A stretch of 64,000 nucleotides of DNA from Rhodanobacter lindaniclasticus (GCF_004799035.1 NZ_MWIO01000014.1:124001-188000); one strand, 5' to 3'; numbered from the stretch's first letter, positions 1-11,024 are shown. Numbers and translations: made by a program. The notes: generated by a model not told the origin, from the sequence alone.

Positions 1-145
1 TCTGCACCTTTGTGTTGAGCAGGATCCAGTAGCGATACAGGTTCTGCTGGTCGACCTTGATCGCCTGCGCCAGCACCGGCGTGGCCGCGCCCAGCGCCAG
101 CGCGAACAGCACGCCGCGGCATACGGAGGGAAACAGGGTTTTCAT
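1..145 (-). CDS. Secreted protein of unknown function, N-terminal fragment
   Basis: The reading frame begins at the ATG whose complement is 143-145 and runs off the left edge, so only about 48 residues are visible. It starts MKTLFPSVCRGVLF, followed by a hydrophobic stretch and an ALA-type cleavage region near APVLAQA, a clear Sec signal peptide. The mature part begins IKVDQQNLYRYW. A purine-rich stretch lies upstream. The family cannot be recognised from this much sequence. It is transcribed in the same direction as pyk, about 95 bp downstream of the pyk stop codon. Confidence 0.6.
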   Translation of the reverse strand, partial: MKTLFPSVCRGVLFALALGAATPVLAQAIKVDQQNLYRYWILLNTKVQ

Positions 146-239
146 GGCGGGCTCCCGCAAGGCGTCGAGGGCCCCAGTGTAGCTGCCCGCGCGGTGCGCC
201 ACAGCCGGCCAGCCGACGGCGGACAGCCGGCTTTCAGCG

Positions 240-1712
240 TCACAGCTCGCGCCGGCTTTCCACCGTGCCGTCGGGGCCTACCGCGAGCAGTTTCAGCGTG
301 TTGGTGCCGCCCACGTGGCCGACTCGGTCGCCGTAGGTGATCACCACGCTGTCACCCTGGAGCAACTTGCCCTGTTCGAACAGCAACCGCACCGCGGCAC
401 GGGTGGAGGCGGCCATGCTCTGCTTCTCGCCGTGGCTGAACTCCACCGGCTGCACGTCGCGCAGCAACTGCATGCGTCGACGTGCGGAGGCGGACGGCGA
501 CATGCCGTAGATCGGCACCGCGCTGCGGTAGCGCGACAGCCACTGGGCGGTGGCGCCGGATTCGGTCAGCGCCACGATCGCGCGCACGCCGAGCTGCCCG
601 GCCAGCACCATGGCGGCCAGCGCGATCGCCTGGTCGGTGCGGCTCAGCTGGTGGATGACGTTGGCCAGGTCCTCCTTCGGCTCGAACTGGCGCTCGGCGC
701 CCAGGCAGATGCGCTGCATCGCCGCCACTGCCTTGTCCGGATGCGCGCCGGCGGCGGTCTCCTCCGACAGCATCACCGCATCGGTGCCGTCAATCACCGC
801 GTTGGCCACGTCGAGCACTTCGGCGCGGGTGGGGATCGGCGCGCGCACCATCGACTGCAGCATCTGGGTGGCGGTGATCACGGCGCGGTTGCGCTGCACC
901 GCCTCGCGGATGATCTTCTTCTGCAGGCCGGGCAGCTCGGCGTCGCCGATCTCCACGCCAAGATCGCCGCGCGCCACCATCACCACGTCGGAGGCGTCGA
1001 TGATCTCGCCCAGCACGGGGATGGCGTCGGCCCGCTCGATCTTCGCCACCAGCGCCGCGCGGCCACCTGCCAGCTTGAGCAGGTGGCGGGCCAGGTGCAT
1101 GTCGTCGGCCGAACGCACGAAGGACACGGCGAGGAAATCCGCGCCGATCTCCGCCGCCAGCCGGATGTCGGCCTTGTCCTTGTCCGACAGCGCGTCCACC
1201 GAGAGTCCGCCGCCCTGCCGGTTGAGTCCCTTGCGATTGGACAGCTTGCCGCCGACCAGCACCTCGCAGCGCACTTCGCTGCCGACCACCTCGTGCACGG
1301 TGAGCGCCACCAGTCCGTCGTCCAGCAGCAGCACATCGCCGGCGCGCACGTCGGACGGCAAACCGTAGTAGCTCACGCCCACGCGGGTGGCATCGCCCGG
1401 CGGCACGCCGGCGCGGCAGTCGAGCACGAAGCTGTCGCCCTCTGCCAGTTGCACCGGGCCGTCGGCGAAAGTCTCGATGCGGATCTTCGGCCCCTGCAGG
1501 TCGGCCAGCACGCCGACTTCGCGACCGGCCGCCTGGGCGGCTTCGCGCACCGCGATGGCGCGTGCACGATGATCGTCCGGCTCGCCGTGCGACAGATTGA
1601 GGCGCACCACATCCACGCCTGCGGCAATCAACCGGCCAAGCATGCCGGGCGCGTCGGTGGCAGGGCCCAGCGTGGCGACGATCTTGGTACGGCGAACTTT
1701 TTCCATGGTCAT
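240..1712 (-). CDS. pyk: Pyruvate kinase
   Basis: Pyruvate kinase transfers phosphate from phosphoenolpyruvate to ADP, the last ATP-forming step of glycolysis, in the cytoplasm. The 490-residue product has the usual bacterial length. Visible landmarks are the N-terminal RRTKIVATLGPA strand, RLNLSHG, the ADLQGPKIR metal/phosphate region, the VAKIER catalytic-lysine strand, MVARGDLGVEI, and the ATQMLQSM and TDAVMLSEETA signatures, followed by a C-terminal regulatory domain. A second in-frame ATG at 1706 (MEKVRRTK) is an equally good start, since neither has a strong ribosome binding site. The gene is divergent from the S9 peptidase and shares the window end with gap, so two lower-glycolysis genes lie close together. 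Confidence 0.97.
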   Translation of the reverse strand: MTMEKVRRTKIVATLGPATDAPGMLGRLIAAGVDVVRLNLSHGEPDDHRARAIAVREAAQAAGREVGVLADLQGPKIRIETFADGPVQLAEGDSFVLDCRAGVPPGDATRVGVSYYGLPSDVRAGDVLLLDDGLVALTVHEVVGSEVRCEVLVGGKLSNRKGLNRQGGGLSVDALSDKDKADIRLAAEIGADFLAVSFVRSADDMHLARHLLKLAGGRAALVAKIERADAIPVLGEIIDASDVVMVARGDLGVEIGDAELPGLQKKIIREAVQRNRAVITATQMLQSMVRAPIPTRAEVLDVANAVIDGTDAVMLSEETAAGAHPDKAVAAMQRICLGAERQFEPKEDLANVIHQLSRTDQAIALAAMVLAGQLGVRAIVALTESGATAQWLSRYRSAVPIYGMSPSASARRRMQLLRDVQPVEFSHGEKQSMAASTRAAVRLLFEQGKLLQGDSVVITYGDRVGHVGGTNTLKLLAVGPDGTVESRREL

Positions 1713-1833
1713 CGAATGAGCCTAGCAGAATTGCGCCGATCCATTCGCGGCGCCATCGAGCCACGCGCTTGACAGCCTTGATGACCCCGTTCCACGCTTG
1801 GAAACCGGCGCAATGCCATGGGGGGATACAAGG

Positions 1834-3864
1834 ATGGGCAATACACACGGACTGCGGCCCTGGGCCGCGGCTTTGGTCTTGGGCGTGGGCAGCGTGTTGA
1901 CGGCGGTCGCCGCGGCGCCTGCGCCGACAGCGAAAGCCACTTCGCCGATTCCACTGCAGGACTTCATTCGTCCGGCCAACTTCTCGCAGGTGCGCATTTC
2001 GCCCGACGGCAAGTATCTGTCAGCCATCGTGCCCAACCCGCAGAATCCGCACGAGAACGTGCTGGCGATCCTCGACGGGCAGACGGCCAAGCCCCTGCAC
2101 GTGATCCCCTCGGGCAGGAATGCGCTGCTCGCCGACTATTTCTGGGCCAGCGACGACCGACTGATCGCCGCCGGTGCTTTCCGCCAGAACGGGCTGGACA
2201 CGCCGCGGGGCACCGGCGAACTGTACGGCATCAACGCCGACGGCAAGCGGCAGGAGCAGCTGTTCGGCTATCGCGCGGGCAGCGACACGGTGGGCTCCCA
2301 CATGCGTCACGCCACCCAGCGCTACGCTTCGGCCACGGTGATCGGTGATGCGCTGGCGGTCGACAACCGGATCCTGATCGCGACCAACGCGTTCACCGAC
2401 GATCGCAACGGCAGCGCGACCAACATCGAGACGCTGAACATCATGACCGGGCAGACGCGCACGATCGGCGCGGCGCCCGCGCGCAACGCTGACCTGATCG
2501 TCGACCACGCCGGCCAGGTGCGTGCGGCGTGGACCAATGACGGCTTCACCGAAATGCGGGTCTGGACCCGACCCAGCAACGACGCCCCCTGGACCTTGCG
2601 CAACGACTCGGCCACGTCCGGCGTGACCATCACGCCGATCGGCTTCAACCGCGACAACAGCCGGCTGTACGTGCGTGTCTCGCAGGGCGACGGCCCCGAT
2701 GCGATCGAGCTGATGAATCCGGCCGACGGCAGCCGCACCATGGTCTACCAGGGCAAGTTCGCCGACCCGATGGATCTGCTGCCGACCGCCGATCACCTCG
2801 ACTACTATGCGATCATCACGGCCGATGGCAAACCGGGCCTGCACTACATCGATCCGGGCAGCCAGGAAGCACAGCTCACCCAGGCTCTGGACAGCAACTT
2901 CCCGGGTCAGCTGGCGTTCTTCTCCAGCTTCACCCGCGACGGCCAGCACGCCATCGTGCACGTCATCAGCGATCGCAGCGGCAGCGACTATTACCTGTTC
3001 GACCTGGCGACGCACCAGGCGAAATTCCTGATGAGCGCGCAGCCGTGGCTGGATCCGAAAGTCACCCGGCCGATGGAGCCGATCGCCTTGACGGCGCGGG
3101 ACGGCCTGCCGCTGCACGGCTTCCTCACCCTGCCGGCCGGCAAGGCACCGTTCCCGATGGTGGTGGTGATCCACGGCGGCCCCCACGGCGTTGCCGACCA
3201 GTGGGGCTACGACCCGGAAGTACAGATGCTGGCCAACCACGGCTATGCCGTGTTGCAGGTGAACTACCGCGGCTCCGGCGGCTATGGCGCCAAGTTCATC
3301 GAACGCGGTTACCGGCAATGGGGCCTGAGCATGCAGGACGACGTCACCGACGCCACCCTGTGGGCGGTCAAGCAGGGCTACGCCGACCCGAAGCGGCTGT
3401 GCCTGTACGGTGGCAGCTACGGCGGCTATGCCGCGCTCGAAGGCGTGGTACGCGAACCCGACCTGTACGAGTGCGCGATCGGCTACGCCGGCGTGTACGA
3501 CCTGCGCGTGCAGCTGGATGCCAGCGACACCCGGCAGATCAACGCCGGCGTCGACTACCTGCACCGCGCGCTGGGCACCGATCGCGCCGACCTGCTGCGT
3601 CGTTCCCCACTGGGTGGCGTGGCGCGGATCAAGGCGCACCTGATGCTGGCGCACGGCGGCGAGGACAAGCGCGTGCCGTTCCTGAACTTCCGCGAGTTCA
3701 CCCGCGCGCTGGACGCGCAACGCGTCCCGTACGAATCCCTGGTCGAGCCGAAGGAAGGCCACGGCTTCTTTCTCCCGGAACACCGCCTGGAGTTCTACGG
3801 GAAGATGCTCGACTTCCTCGACCGCAACATCGGCGCGCAGCGCCAGGCGGTAGCCACACCGTGA
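1834..3864 (+). CDS. S9 family prolyl oligopeptidase, secreted
   Basis: A serine peptidase of the prolyl oligopeptidase (S9) family, probably acting on small peptides in the periplasm. The first half is a beta-propeller (WD40-like PD repeats such as ISPDGKYLS near residue 50). The C-terminal alpha/beta-hydrolase domain carries VVIHGGPHG, the nucleophile motif GGSYGGYAA around residue 530, and the catalytic histidine in EGHGF near the end. I chose the ATG at 1834 because it has a GGGGGG stretch upstream and opens a good signal peptide (MGNTHGLRPWAAALVLG, cleavage after AVAAA); an ATG at 1798 in frame would add 12 residues before it. It converges with the nuclease gene 12 bp away. Confidence 0.93.
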   Translation: MGNTHGLRPWAAALVLGVGSVLTAVAAAPAPTAKATSPIPLQDFIRPANFSQVRISPDGKYLSAIVPNPQNPHENVLAILDGQTAKPLHVIPSGRNALLADYFWASDDRLIAAGAFRQNGLDTPRGTGELYGINADGKRQEQLFGYRAGSDTVGSHMRHATQRYASATVIGDALAVDNRILIATNAFTDDRNGSATNIETLNIMTGQTRTIGAAPARNADLIVDHAGQVRAAWTNDGFTEMRVWTRPSNDAPWTLRNDSATSGVTITPIGFNRDNSRLYVRVSQGDGPDAIELMNPADGSRTMVYQGKFADPMDLLPTADHLDYYAIITADGKPGLHYIDPGSQEAQLTQALDSNFPGQLAFFSSFTRDGQHAIVHVISDRSGSDYYLFDLATHQAKFLMSAQPWLDPKVTRPMEPIALTARDGLPLHGFLTLPAGKAPFPMVVVIHGGPHGVADQWGYDPEVQMLANHGYAVLQVNYRGSGGYGAKFIERGYRQWGLSMQDDVTDATLWAVKQGYADPKRLCLYGGSYGGYAALEGVVREPDLYECAIGYAGVYDLRVQLDASDTRQINAGVDYLHRALGTDRADLLRRSPLGGVARIKAHLMLAHGGEDKRVPFLNFREFTRALDAQRVPYESLVEPKEGHGFFLPEHRLEFYGKMLDFLDRNIGAQRQAVATP

Positions 3865-3876
3865 CCCGGCCGGCTT

Positions 3877-4719
3877 CTACCGCCCATCCTCCTGGGGAGC
3901 GGCGGCTGGCGCCAAGGCCAGATTGAGCACCTGCGCGAGGCGGCGGCCGGCTTCGCGCAGGCGGCGATCGGCCACCGGCAGCCAGGTGGTCACGTAGGCC
4001 GGAGCGATCTTGTGGCCGGTCGGGTACAAGCCGGTCTCGGCGGTGATCCGGCACGACTCCTCGGCCCACTGGGCGTAGGGATTGTCCAGCGGAGCGACCG
4101 GCGCCGGCAGCGGTACCGGCACCGCCGAATCCAGGCGTTGCGCGTACTGCTGCCAGTCCAGCCCGCGCGTGTAGAGCATGCCGGAGTCCCACACCCGGTG
4201 CAGGTTGCTGCCCTTGCCGTCGAACTGCACCTGGTAGGTGTTGCCGCCCTTGTCGTCGCGATAGCCGGCATGCAGGGGCTGGTGGATGTCACCGGCGAAA
4301 TGCACCACGAACTTGAGCGCCTGGCGGCGCGCGGCGTCAGGCTTGCTGCGGTCGCCGAGCACGCCAACGTAATACTGCAGTGCGGCCACCACGCAGCGGC
4401 CGTCGCGGCAATCGCGCGGCGGCACGTAGTCACACGAGGGGCCGCCGTGGAAATTGATGTAGTGCTGGCTGCGCGTCTGCTTCCACAGGCTCGCCATGGC
4501 CGGATCGTTCTGCATCTGGTCGGCCCAGTTGGCGACATCGGCCAGCGAACCGGTGTGCTCCGGCGCCAGCAGGCGTTCGACCTCGGCCTCGGCGGCCGGG
4601 CTCAGATGCCGCTGCGCCAGTTCGGCGACCACGCTGTGGCCCAGCGGTCCCCATGCCAGTGCCGGCGTGACCAGCAGGCAGGCGAACACGGCGACGACGG
4701 CACGGCGGACGAAACTCAT
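3877..4719 (-). CDS. S1/P1-type zinc-dependent nuclease, secreted
   Basis: A secreted S1/P1 nuclease that hydrolyses single-stranded DNA or RNA with three zinc ions. The signal peptide ends at ...TPALA, leaving mature Trp as residue 1 (WGPLGHS), which in this family supplies the first zinc ligands together with the following His. The other expected ligands are visible: DVANWAD, HYINFH, VHFAGDIHQPLHAG and GGNTY. The length of 280 residues is typical. It probably scavenges extracellular nucleic acid for phosphate or nucleosides. No operon partner is evident; the gene converges with the S9 peptidase. Confidence 0.93.
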   Translation of the reverse strand: MSFVRRAVVAVFACLLVTPALAWGPLGHSVVAELAQRHLSPAAEAEVERLLAPEHTGSLADVANWADQMQNDPAMASLWKQTRSQHYINFHGGPSCDYVPPRDCRDGRCVVAALQYYVGVLGDRSKPDAARRQALKFVVHFAGDIHQPLHAGYRDDKGGNTYQVQFDGKGSNLHRVWDSGMLYTRGLDWQQYAQRLDSAVPVPLPAPVAPLDNPYAQWAEESCRITAETGLYPTGHKIAPAYVTTWLPVADRRLREAGRRLAQVLNLALAPAAAPQEDGR

Positions 4720-4858
4720 GCGGATGATTCCGGCGACAAGGGAAGGTCGCAGTCTGCCACACCGGTGCTGCGGTGTTTTGTCGCCACCCGCCCGGTCCCG
4801 TGCCGTGCAGGCCCGGCGGCCAGCCGGGGCTCAGGCAGGCGCGCGGGAATGGCGGTAA

Positions 4859-5920
<1,062 letters not shown>

Positions 5921-5943
5921 TCGCCCCGCGTACTGCCCCCGAA

Positions 5944-5975
5944 GCCCGCGCCGATACCGTCGGCGCGGGCTTTTT
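5944..5975 (+). terminator. Rho-independent terminator of gap
   Basis: A perfect 11-bp inverted repeat, GCCCGCGCCGA at 5944-5954 and its complement at 5960-5970, with a five-base loop, is followed at once by TTTTT. It ends the gap transcript. The facing qNOR gene ends just beyond it at 5992, so it may also insulate the two. Confidence 0.92.
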
Positions 5976-5991
5976 CATGCGCGGCGACAGC

Positions 5992-8295
5992 TCAGCGACG
6001 CTCGGCCGCCGCGTCCGCCCGCACGCCCAACCAGCCCTTGATCGAGGCAATCACCAGCGGCACCGCGCCGAAGATGATGAACACCAAGTCGCCCGGCAGG
6101 CGCAGCCACTCGATGACCTGCGAGCGCGGCAGCCCCATGTACTCGATGCTGCGTGCGTGCCAGTAGCCATTCTCCAGCACGTCCCACAGCTGCAGCACGC
6201 CGCTCGGGAACAGGCTCATCAGCAACATCATCGCCAGGCCGCCGTTGGTACCCCAGAACGCGACCTTGACGTACTTCTCGATGCCTGGCCAACGCTCCTC
6301 GGTGCTGGTCTGGCGCAAGGTGAATACCATCAGCGCCAGCGCCAGCATGCCGAACACGCCCATCAACGCGGCATGGCCATGGGTCGGCGTGACCTGGGTG
6401 CCCACCTCGTAGTAGCTGACGATCGGCAGGTTGAGGAAGAAGCCGAGCATGCCGGCGCCGACGAAGTTCCAGAAGCCCACCGCCATCAGGAAGTAGAACG
6501 TCCACTTGTGCGGCACGCGAGTCGGCTTGCCGTCGACGTCCACCTTGCCCTTGGTGGCCTTGACGAAATCCCAGGCATCCAGGGTAAGCAGGGTCAGCGG
6601 CACGACCTCCAGCACCGAGAACATCGCCGACATCGCCATGTTGAAGTTGGTGTGGCCGGTGAAGTACCAGTGGTGGCCGGTACCGACGAGGCCACCGAGG
6701 AAATACAGGATCGCGTCCAGGTAGATCACCCGCAACGCCACGTTGCGATGCGCCAAACCCAGTTGGTAGAAGGTCAGCGCAACCACCGTGGTGGCGAAGA
6801 ATTCGAAGAAGCCTTCGACCCACAGATGGATGATCCAGAAGCGCCAGGTATCGACCACGGTGTAGTTGGTTTCGGCACCGAAGAAAAGCGCGGGTATGTA
6901 GAACACCGGAATCGCGACCGCGGCGAACAGGAACATCCTCGCCAGCGGGCGCGCCTTCTCGCTGGATACCGCACGCGGGCGCGCCAGCACCCACAGGATG
7001 GCAAACCAGACCAGCAGGCCGACCACCAGCAGGTACTGCCAGAGCCTGCCCAGCTCCAGATACTCCCAGCCCTGGTTGCCCAGCCAGAACCACCACGTGC
7101 CCATTTTCTGCGCGATGCCGGCCCACACGCCGAGCAGGCTGCCGGCGATCACCACCACGAAGGCGCCGAACAGCAGGTGCACCCATCCGGCCAGCCAGCG
7201 TGGCTCGTCGCTGCGCAGCGAACGCCCCAGCAGCAGCGCGGCGGCGACATAGGCGGTGGCGATCCAGAAGATCGCGGTCTGCAGATGCCACGTGCGCAAC
7301 AGGTTGCTGGGGAAGATGTTCTCCAGCTGGAAGCCGTAGAAAGTGCCCGGATCGGCGCGGAAGTGGGCGACGCCGCCACCGACCAGGGTCTGCATCAGGA
7401 ACAGCAAGGCCACCACCACGAAGAACTTCACCAGCGCACGCTGGCCCGGACTGGACTTCCCGGGCAGCAGTTGCGGCCGCACGTCATGACCGCGGCTGAT
7501 CCAGCCCAGGTAGTCGAACTTGCCGAACGCCAGCAGCACGGTGGCGATGCCGGCCAGCAGCAGCAACAGGCTCAACGCGCTCCACAGCAGGGCGTACGGC
7601 GTGGGTACGTTGCCGACGCTGGGGTCGTATGGAAAATTGTTGGTGTACGAGGCTTGCGTACCCGGCCTGTTGGCGACCGAGGCCCATGCGGCCCAGGTGA
7701 CGAAGGCCGTGAATTGGTGCAGTTCGGTGGGATCGCTGATCAGGTCGGGCTTGAGCCCGCCATTCTTTGCCGGATCCTTGAAGTAATTCGTCCAGTAGCC
7801 GACCTGCTGCCGGTAGGCGGTTGCTTCCGGCGCGGTCAGCCGCAATACGTCGGCCTGGGCGTCGTAGCGATTGGTCTTCAGCGCCACCGCCACTTCGGCG
7901 CGCACTCCCGCGCGTTGCGACTCATCCAGCTCGGCCAGCGGCTTGCCGAATCGTTCCTGCGCGATCGCCGCGGCGGTGTCCTGGCCGATGAAGTGCAGGG
8001 CTTCGGCCGAGTAATCCGGCCCGAGGTAGGCGCCGTGCCCCCAGATGCTGCCGTTGTCCATCAAGCCGTATTTGAGGAATACCGCCTGTCCCTTGCTGAC
8101 ATCGTCGCCGGTGAACACGGTGTTGCCCTGCGCATCCACCACCTGACCGGGAATCGGCGGCGCATTGCTGTAGGCCAGCATGGTGATGGCCAGCAATCCG
8201 GCAAAGCCCAGCACCAGCACGATGGCTACCGTGCGCAACCACCACGGCGAAAGTTCGGTATCGTCGTCGGACAGGGGTTGTGCGGCATCATTCAT
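5992..8295 (-). CDS. norZ: Quinol-dependent nitric oxide reductase (qNOR), first copy
   Basis: A 767-residue single-subunit NO reductase in the inner membrane that takes electrons from quinol and reduces NO to N2O. It has the qNOR layout: N-terminal TM, a large periplasmic cytochrome-c-like domain without a CxxCH motif, then about 13 TM helices homologous to NorB. The active site motifs are complete: HLWVEGFFE near residue 489 (His plus the E-x3-E pair), GTGHHWYF near 540, VLEVVP shortly after, and THGHAALMG near 637. It is a distinct lineage from the second qNOR at 43586. No FNR-type box was found upstream. A possible sigma-70 promoter (TTGGAC at 8387-8392, TAGGCT at 8363-8368, minus strand) is 70-95 bp before the start. 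Confidence 0.93.
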   Translation of the reverse strand: MNDAAQPLSDDDTELSPWWLRTVAIVLVLGFAGLLAITMLAYSNAPPIPGQVVDAQGNTVFTGDDVSKGQAVFLKYGLMDNGSIWGHGAYLGPDYSAEALHFIGQDTAAAIAQERFGKPLAELDESQRAGVRAEVAVALKTNRYDAQADVLRLTAPEATAYRQQVGYWTNYFKDPAKNGGLKPDLISDPTELHQFTAFVTWAAWASVANRPGTQASYTNNFPYDPSVGNVPTPYALLWSALSLLLLLAGIATVLLAFGKFDYLGWISRGHDVRPQLLPGKSSPGQRALVKFFVVVALLFLMQTLVGGGVAHFRADPGTFYGFQLENIFPSNLLRTWHLQTAIFWIATAYVAAALLLGRSLRSDEPRWLAGWVHLLFGAFVVVIAGSLLGVWAGIAQKMGTWWFWLGNQGWEYLELGRLWQYLLVVGLLVWFAILWVLARPRAVSSEKARPLARMFLFAAVAIPVFYIPALFFGAETNYTVVDTWRFWIIHLWVEGFFEFFATTVVALTFYQLGLAHRNVALRVIYLDAILYFLGGLVGTGHHWYFTGHTNFNMAMSAMFSVLEVVPLTLLTLDAWDFVKATKGKVDVDGKPTRVPHKWTFYFLMAVGFWNFVGAGMLGFFLNLPIVSYYEVGTQVTPTHGHAALMGVFGMLALALMVFTLRQTSTEERWPGIEKYVKVAFWGTNGGLAMMLLMSLFPSGVLQLWDVLENGYWHARSIEYMGLPRSQVIEWLRLPGDLVFIIFGAVPLVIASIKGWLGVRADAAAERR

Positions 8296-8442
8296 CAGTC
8301 AATCTCCCCAGATGACAAGAGAATACGGGCCCAAAACCGGCACGGAGACGCGCTCGGGTCCGAGCCTAACGCAGGCTGGGGATCTGGTCCAACAGAACGC
8401 CGGCGCCGCGCGCGACCCGGCTGGAGTCCGCGAAGCCCCCCC

Positions 8443-8769
8443 CTAGGAGCGCTTGAGCAGCGGCAGCTTGTTCGGCACGCCGTCCCATTTGTCGGCGTCT
8501 TCCATCGACGGGATCTTGCTGGTCAGCACCGGCCATTCCTTCGCCAGCTCGGCGTTGATCGTCATGTAGATCTCCTGCCCTGCCGGCACGTCGAGCTCGG
8601 GGTAGATCGCGCCGACCGGGCACTCCTCCACGCACAGCGTGCAGTCGATGCACTCGTCGGGGTCGATCACCAGGAAATTGGGACCGGCGTGGAAGCAGTC
8701 GACCGGGCATACCTCGACGCAGTCGGTGTGCTTGCAGTTGATGCAGTTGTCGGTGACGACGTGCGTCAT
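8443..8769 (-). CDS. fdxA: 7Fe ferredoxin (FdxA type)
   Basis: A cytoplasmic ferredoxin of the Azotobacter FdxI type with one [3Fe-4S] and one [4Fe-4S] cluster. The N-terminal [19 protein letters not shown] and the second motif [12 protein letters not shown] give the expected cysteine pattern, followed by the long C-terminal tail (NAELAKEWP...KLPLL) of this subgroup. The length is 108 residues. Two adjacent ATGs occur; 8769 is preferred because AAGGAGG (complement of 8774-8780) lies 4 nt before it. It is divergent from azurin, and the FNR-type box between them could in principle serve both. Confidence 0.93.
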   Translation of the reverse strand: MTHVVTDNCINCKHTDCVEVCPVDCFHAGPNFLVIDPDECIDCTLCVEECPVGAIYPELDVPAGQEIYMTINAELAKEWPVLTSKIPSMEDADKWDGVPNKLPLLKRS

Positions 8770-8832
8770 CATGCCTCCTTCCGCGGCCTCGCCACGGTAA
8801 CTACAGTGTCCGCGGCAACTGCTGCCGTGGCC

Positions 8833-8874
8833 ATGATCCAGATCAGTGTGCCACGGTCGCTGCCCACGCAGAAT
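8833..8874 (+). promoter_or_regulatory. FNR/Dnr-type promoter of azurin
   Basis: The near-palindrome ATGAT-CCAG-ATCAG lies at 8833-8846. A -10-like CAGAAT starts at 8869, 29.5 bp from the box centre, the spacing shared by the other boxes here. The predicted transcript would start near 8881, about 30 bases before the azurin ATG. The box is degenerate in its first base. Confidence 0.6.
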
Positions 8875-8910
8875 TCTTCCGATTCCCCATCTTCCCCAAG
8901 GATCGACACC

Positions 8911-9357
8911 ATGCGCAAACTGATTGCCATTGCCCTGCTCGGGCTGCTCTCCACTCCGCTGATGGCCGCCGAGTGCACCACCACCATCGAGGCCAGCGAC
9001 GCGATGCAGTTCAACAAGAAGACCATCACCGTGCCGAGCACCTGCAAGACCTTCAAGGTCACGCTCAAGCACACCGGCAAGCTGCCGGTCACCGCGATGG
9101 GCCACAACTGGGTACTGTCGCACAGCAGCGACGAATCCGGCGTGATCGCCGACGGCATGAAGGCGGGCGCGGCCAACAGCTACGAGAAGCCGGGTGACGC
9201 GCGCATCATCGCGCACACCAAGCTGATCGGTGGCGGCGAGAGCGACACCGCCACGATCGACGTGGCCAAGCTCAAGGCCGGCGAACAGTACGCGTACTTC
9301 TGCACCTTCCCCGGCCATGCCGCCCTGATGAAGGGCACGCTGAGCCTGGGCAAGTAA
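8911..9357 (+). CDS. azu: Azurin
   Basis: A periplasmic type I blue-copper electron carrier, often an electron donor to nitrite or NO reductases. The 148-residue precursor has a signal peptide ending MAA (cleavage before ECTTT). The copper ligands are His65 (MGHNW), Cys131, His136 and Met140 ([14 protein letters not shown]), and the disulfide pair is Cys22-Cys45. It is a single-gene unit with an FNR-type promoter upstream and a terminator at 9376-9409. Given the cNOR-like operon at 35949, it is a reasonable soluble electron donor for that complex; this is inference. Confidence 0.96.
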   Translation: MRKLIAIALLGLLSTPLMAAECTTTIEASDAMQFNKKTITVPSTCKTFKVTLKHTGKLPVTAMGHNWVLSHSSDESGVIADGMKAGAANSYEKPGDARIIAHTKLIGGGESDTATIDVAKLKAGEQYAYFCTFPGHAALMKGTLSLGK

Positions 9358-9375
9358 GCTTTTGCCGCAACGGCA

Positions 9376-9409
9376 GCGCGCCCGGCCGAGATGGCCGGGT
9401 GCGCTTTTT
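9376..9409 (+). terminator. Rho-independent terminator of azurin
   Basis: The hairpin CCCGGCC (9381-9387), loop GAGAT, GGCCGGG (9393-9399) is extended by GCGC on both sides with one mismatch and followed by TTTTT at 9405-9409. It separates azurin from the globin gene. Confidence 0.88.
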
Positions 9410-9446
9410 CCGTGCCACGCGTCCGTTCCGCGAAGCCGATCCCGAG

Positions 9447-9854
9447 ATGAATTCCACCGAGCCCTTCGACGAAGCCGCCATCGCCACGCTGGTCGACCAC
9501 TTCTACGAGAAGGTGCGGCGCGACCCGCAGATCGGCCCGGTGTTCAATGCGGCCGTGCACGACTGGGACGAGCACAAGCGCCTGCTGACCTCGTTCTGGT
9601 GTTCGGTGGCGCTGCGTGCGGGCAGCTATCGCGGCAATCCGATGGCAGCGCACCGCCCGCACCCGATCCGCGCCGAGCATTTCGATCGCTGGCTGGCACT
9701 GTGGCGTGAAACCTGCGATGAGGAGCTCGATCCGGTTCACGCCGAACGCATGCTGGAATACGCCCAGCGCATCGGTCGCAGCCTGAAATACGGACTGGGT
9801 CTGCATCCCGAGGCGCAGCCGTTCGGCGTGCCCATCGTGGGCGTCAATCGCTGA
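9447..9854 (+). CDS. Group III truncated hemoglobin
   Basis: A 135-residue single-domain globin of the group III (P, Ctb-like) truncated class, binding O2 or NO through heme. Signature features are [19 protein letters not shown] (the Phe-Tyr pair at B9-B10), [17 protein letters not shown], and [15 protein letters not shown], where the His of EHFDRW is the likely proximal ligand. I chose the ATG at 9447; an in-frame ATG at 9399 lies within the azurin terminator. No strong ribosome binding site is visible. Its position near NO reductases and azurin suggests a role in NO or O2 management. Confidence 0.88.
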   Translation: MNSTEPFDEAAIATLVDHFYEKVRRDPQIGPVFNAAVHDWDEHKRLLTSFWCSVALRAGSYRGNPMAAHRPHPIRAEHFDRWLALWRETCDEELDPVHAERMLEYAQRIGRSLKYGLGLHPEAQPFGVPIVGVNR

Positions 9855-9896
9855 TCGATCCGGGATTCGGAAGAGCCGCGCAAAAGCGACACCGCC

Positions 9897-9963
9897 GTAG
9901 GGCGGGCACGGCCCGCCGTTCTCCGTCATGCGAACAAGAGCCGGCGGGCAGTGCCCGCCCTAC
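9897..9963. repeat. Paired REP-like inverted repeat
   Basis: GTAGGGCGGGCA at 9897-9908 is mirrored exactly by TGCCCGCCCTAC at 9952-9963, and each arm has its own small GGCGGGC/GCCCGCC hairpin. Such GTAGGGCGGGC elements are common intergenic REP-like sequences in Xanthomonadales (family knowledge). It occupies the 175-bp gap between the convergent globin and tpx genes and could stabilise or terminate both transcripts. Confidence 0.8.
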
Positions 9964-10029
9964 GCGCGATGCTTTCCGTTACGTAACGAAGAGCAATCGC
10001 ACACAGGGTGCGCTCCTGCAAAAGCCCGA

Positions 10030-10530
10030 TCAGCCGAGCGCTTTCAGTGCCGCCGCGTAATTCGGCTCGTCGCCGATCTCGCCCACCAGTTCCGTGTGAA
10101 GCACCTTGTCGTGCGCGTCGAGCACCACCACCGCGCGTGCGGCGAGCCCGGCCAGCGGGCCGTCGGCGATCGCCACGCCGTAATCGGCGAGGAATTGGCG
10201 GCCGCGCATCATCGACAGGTTGACCACCTGGTCCAGCCCTTCCGCGCCGCAGAAACGCTTCTGCGCAAACGGCAGGTCGGCGGAGATGCACAGCACCACG
10301 GTGTTGTCGAGCTTGCCTGCAGCCTCGTTGAAGTGGCGCACCGAGGCCGCGCAGGTCGGCGTGTCGACGCTGGGGAAGATGTTGAGCACCTTGCGCTTGC
10401 CGGCGAAACGCGACAGCCCGGCGTCGGAAAGGTCGCCCGCCACCAGCGAAAACGCCGGTGCGACCGAGCCGACCGTGGGGAGCTTGCCGTCGACGTGAAC
10501 CGGCGTGCCGTGGAGGGTGACTGTGGACAT
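10030..10530 (-). CDS. tpx: Thiol peroxidase
   Basis: A peroxiredoxin that reduces lipid and other hydroperoxides with thioredoxin as reductant. The 166-residue sequence has the peroxidatic Cys60 in SVDTPTC and the resolving Cys94 in KRFCGAEG, spaced as in E. coli Tpx. The start is supported by AGGAG eight bases upstream. It lies 25 bp downstream of the CopD-like gene on the same strand, so both are probably co-transcribed from the FNR-type promoter at 11025-11066. Confidence 0.95.
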   Translation of the reverse strand: MSTVTLHGTPVHVDGKLPTVGSVAPAFSLVAGDLSDAGLSRFAGKRKVLNIFPSVDTPTCAASVRHFNEAAGKLDNTVVLCISADLPFAQKRFCGAEGLDQVVNLSMMRGRQFLADYGVAIADGPLAGLAARAVVVLDAHDKVLHTELVGEIGDEPNYAAALKALG

Positions 10531-10555
10531 GGTGCAACTCCTGCTGGGTGAAGGG

Positions 10556-10993
10556 CTACAAGTAGAACATGGTCTTGGCCAGGAACACGATGCCGACCAT
10601 CAGCGCCAGCACGATGCGGTGGGTGTACTTGAACCGGCAGACATCCATCTTCCCGTGGCGCATCGCCCACATCGCGTTGACGAACACGCCCAGCACGCCG
10701 AACGCGAGTACCACCTTGAGCAGCAGCCAGTTGCCGAAACGCGAGCCGACGCAGGCAAAACCATCGCAGCGGATGTCGAACAGCATGAAGCCGCTGGCGA
10801 ACAGCAATATCACCACCACCGGCATGTAGCGCCGCACCCGTGCCATCACCGCCTGTTCGATGCGCTGCATGGTGATGATGTCGAAGTGCTTGTGCAGCGA
10901 CTCCACCACGATGACCTCGAACGCCACCGCGCCGACGAACACGATGGCGCAGGCCAAGTGCAGCAGGACGATCCACGGGTACCAGGCAAGCAT
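10556..10993 (-). CDS. CopD-like four-helix membrane protein
   Basis: A 145-residue integral membrane protein with four predicted TM helices and histidines near helix ends (VLLHLAC, HKHFD, MRHGKMD, YTHRIV), as in CopD/cytochrome b561-like small membrane proteins that bind heme or copper. The exact function is not known to me. I chose the ATG at 10993 because the hydrophobic N-terminus begins there ([13 protein letters not shown]); an upstream in-frame ATG at 11029 would overlap the predicted -10 of its promoter. It forms an apparent operon with tpx. Confidence 0.7.
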   Translation of the reverse strand: MLAWYPWIVLLHLACAIVFVGAVAFEVIVVESLHKHFDIITMQRIEQAVMARVRRYMPVVVILLFASGFMLFDIRCDGFACVGSRFGNWLLLKVVLAFGVLGVFVNAMWAMRHGKMDVCRFKYTHRIVLALMVGIVFLAKTMFYL

Positions 10994-11024
10994 TGCGCAA
11001 GGCCAACAGAAAGAACCAACGCCC

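Noticed and set aside
1769-1786. TTGACAGCCTTGAT before the S9 peptidase gene as a regulatory palindrome
   Set aside because: The halves are direct rather than inverted, and no -10 element follows at 16-18 bp.
8379-8392. FNR-type box upstream of the first qNOR (TTGGA-CCAG-ATCCC, minus strand)
   Set aside because: Both arms have mismatches at key positions and no -10 lies at the expected distance; the TTGGAC is better read as a -35 hexamer.
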